Below, piece by piece: positions 63,959-64,000 of a stretch of 64,000 nt of DNA (position 1 is its first letter; each line of letters opens with the position of its first letter). The notes under the pieces are model-generated. The model was not told the DNA's origin, did not search any database, and was given only the letters and a program-made list of their open reading frames with translations. Source of the stretch: G963704535 sp963704535 (GTDB taxonomy: Bacteria; Chloroflexota; Chloroflexia; Chloroflexales; Roseiflexaceae). The DNA lies in contig OY969916.1 of NCBI GenBank assembly GCA_963704535.1, positions 6,510,001-6,574,000 of the forward strand, in the 5' to 3' direction. The position numbers and the translations under genes were made by a program.

Positions 63959-64000
63959 ACGCTGAATGATGGATGGCGTGGTCGTCAGTCATACCACAGC

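Overview
The window is a GC-rich bacterial chromosome segment. Its content fits a filamentous, respiring member of the Chloroflexota (Roseiflexus/Kouleothrix-like): a fused heme A synthase/heme O synthase gene, GH57 and GH13 alpha-glucan enzymes, beta-propeller lipoproteins with Pro/Thr linkers, and very abundant palindromic and heptanucleotide repeats. The lineage is inferred from gene content; no rRNA, tRNA or CRISPR was found.

Layout. 1-8.1 kb (mostly minus): a truncated flippase-like membrane protein, a FAD amine oxidase with a two-subunit CoA-transferase, an LVIVD-repeat lipoprotein, a dead REP-associated (RAYT) transposase, a DUF4058 protein and a phytanoyl-CoA-dioxygenase-family protein. 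Three of these minus genes carry near-identical promoters. 8.4-12.6 kb is an accessory island: a possible structured RNA with promoter and terminator, a 59-residue protein, then a low-GC cassette of a winged-helix ORF, a beta-class DNA methyltransferase and a convergent DUF262-HNH nuclease, which looks like a restriction-modification system. 12.8-16.1 kb is gyrB, interrupted by an HNH intein that is itself broken by a frame change. 16-31 kb holds membrane and hypothetical proteins, a sensor kinase, a McrB-like ATPase, an enolase-superfamily enzyme, purB, a secreted CHAP protein, a LuxR-type regulator with a degenerate receiver, a propeller/zinc-ribbon membrane protein and a glycosyltransferase. 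31-49 kb holds a DUF433 protein, a second glycosyltransferase, GH13, a PP2C-like/propeller protein, ctaA-ctaB, purD, GH57, a very large GH13 protein and hutH. 49.3-50.6 kb is an orphan TnpB element. 50.6-52.5 kb has an SDR and a polysaccharide deacetylase. 52.9-64 kb is a co-directional chemosensory cluster: CheW, CheW-like, MCP, CheA-REC, CheY, CheB, CheR-TPR, SpoIIE phosphatase, TPR protein.

Two themes run through the window. First, repeats: about 20 copies of GC-rich hairpin elements lie between genes, and heptamer tandem repeats or small palindromes sit in frame inside at least six coding regions. Second, about fifteen single-base frame breaks split otherwise intact genes (glycosyltransferase, PP2C-like, ctaB, large GH13, cheB, cheR, TPR, gyrB intein and perhaps the methyltransferase). 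So many breaks in conserved genes suggest sequencing or assembly indels rather than mass gene death, and this tempers claims about the split intein and the start-less methyltransferase.
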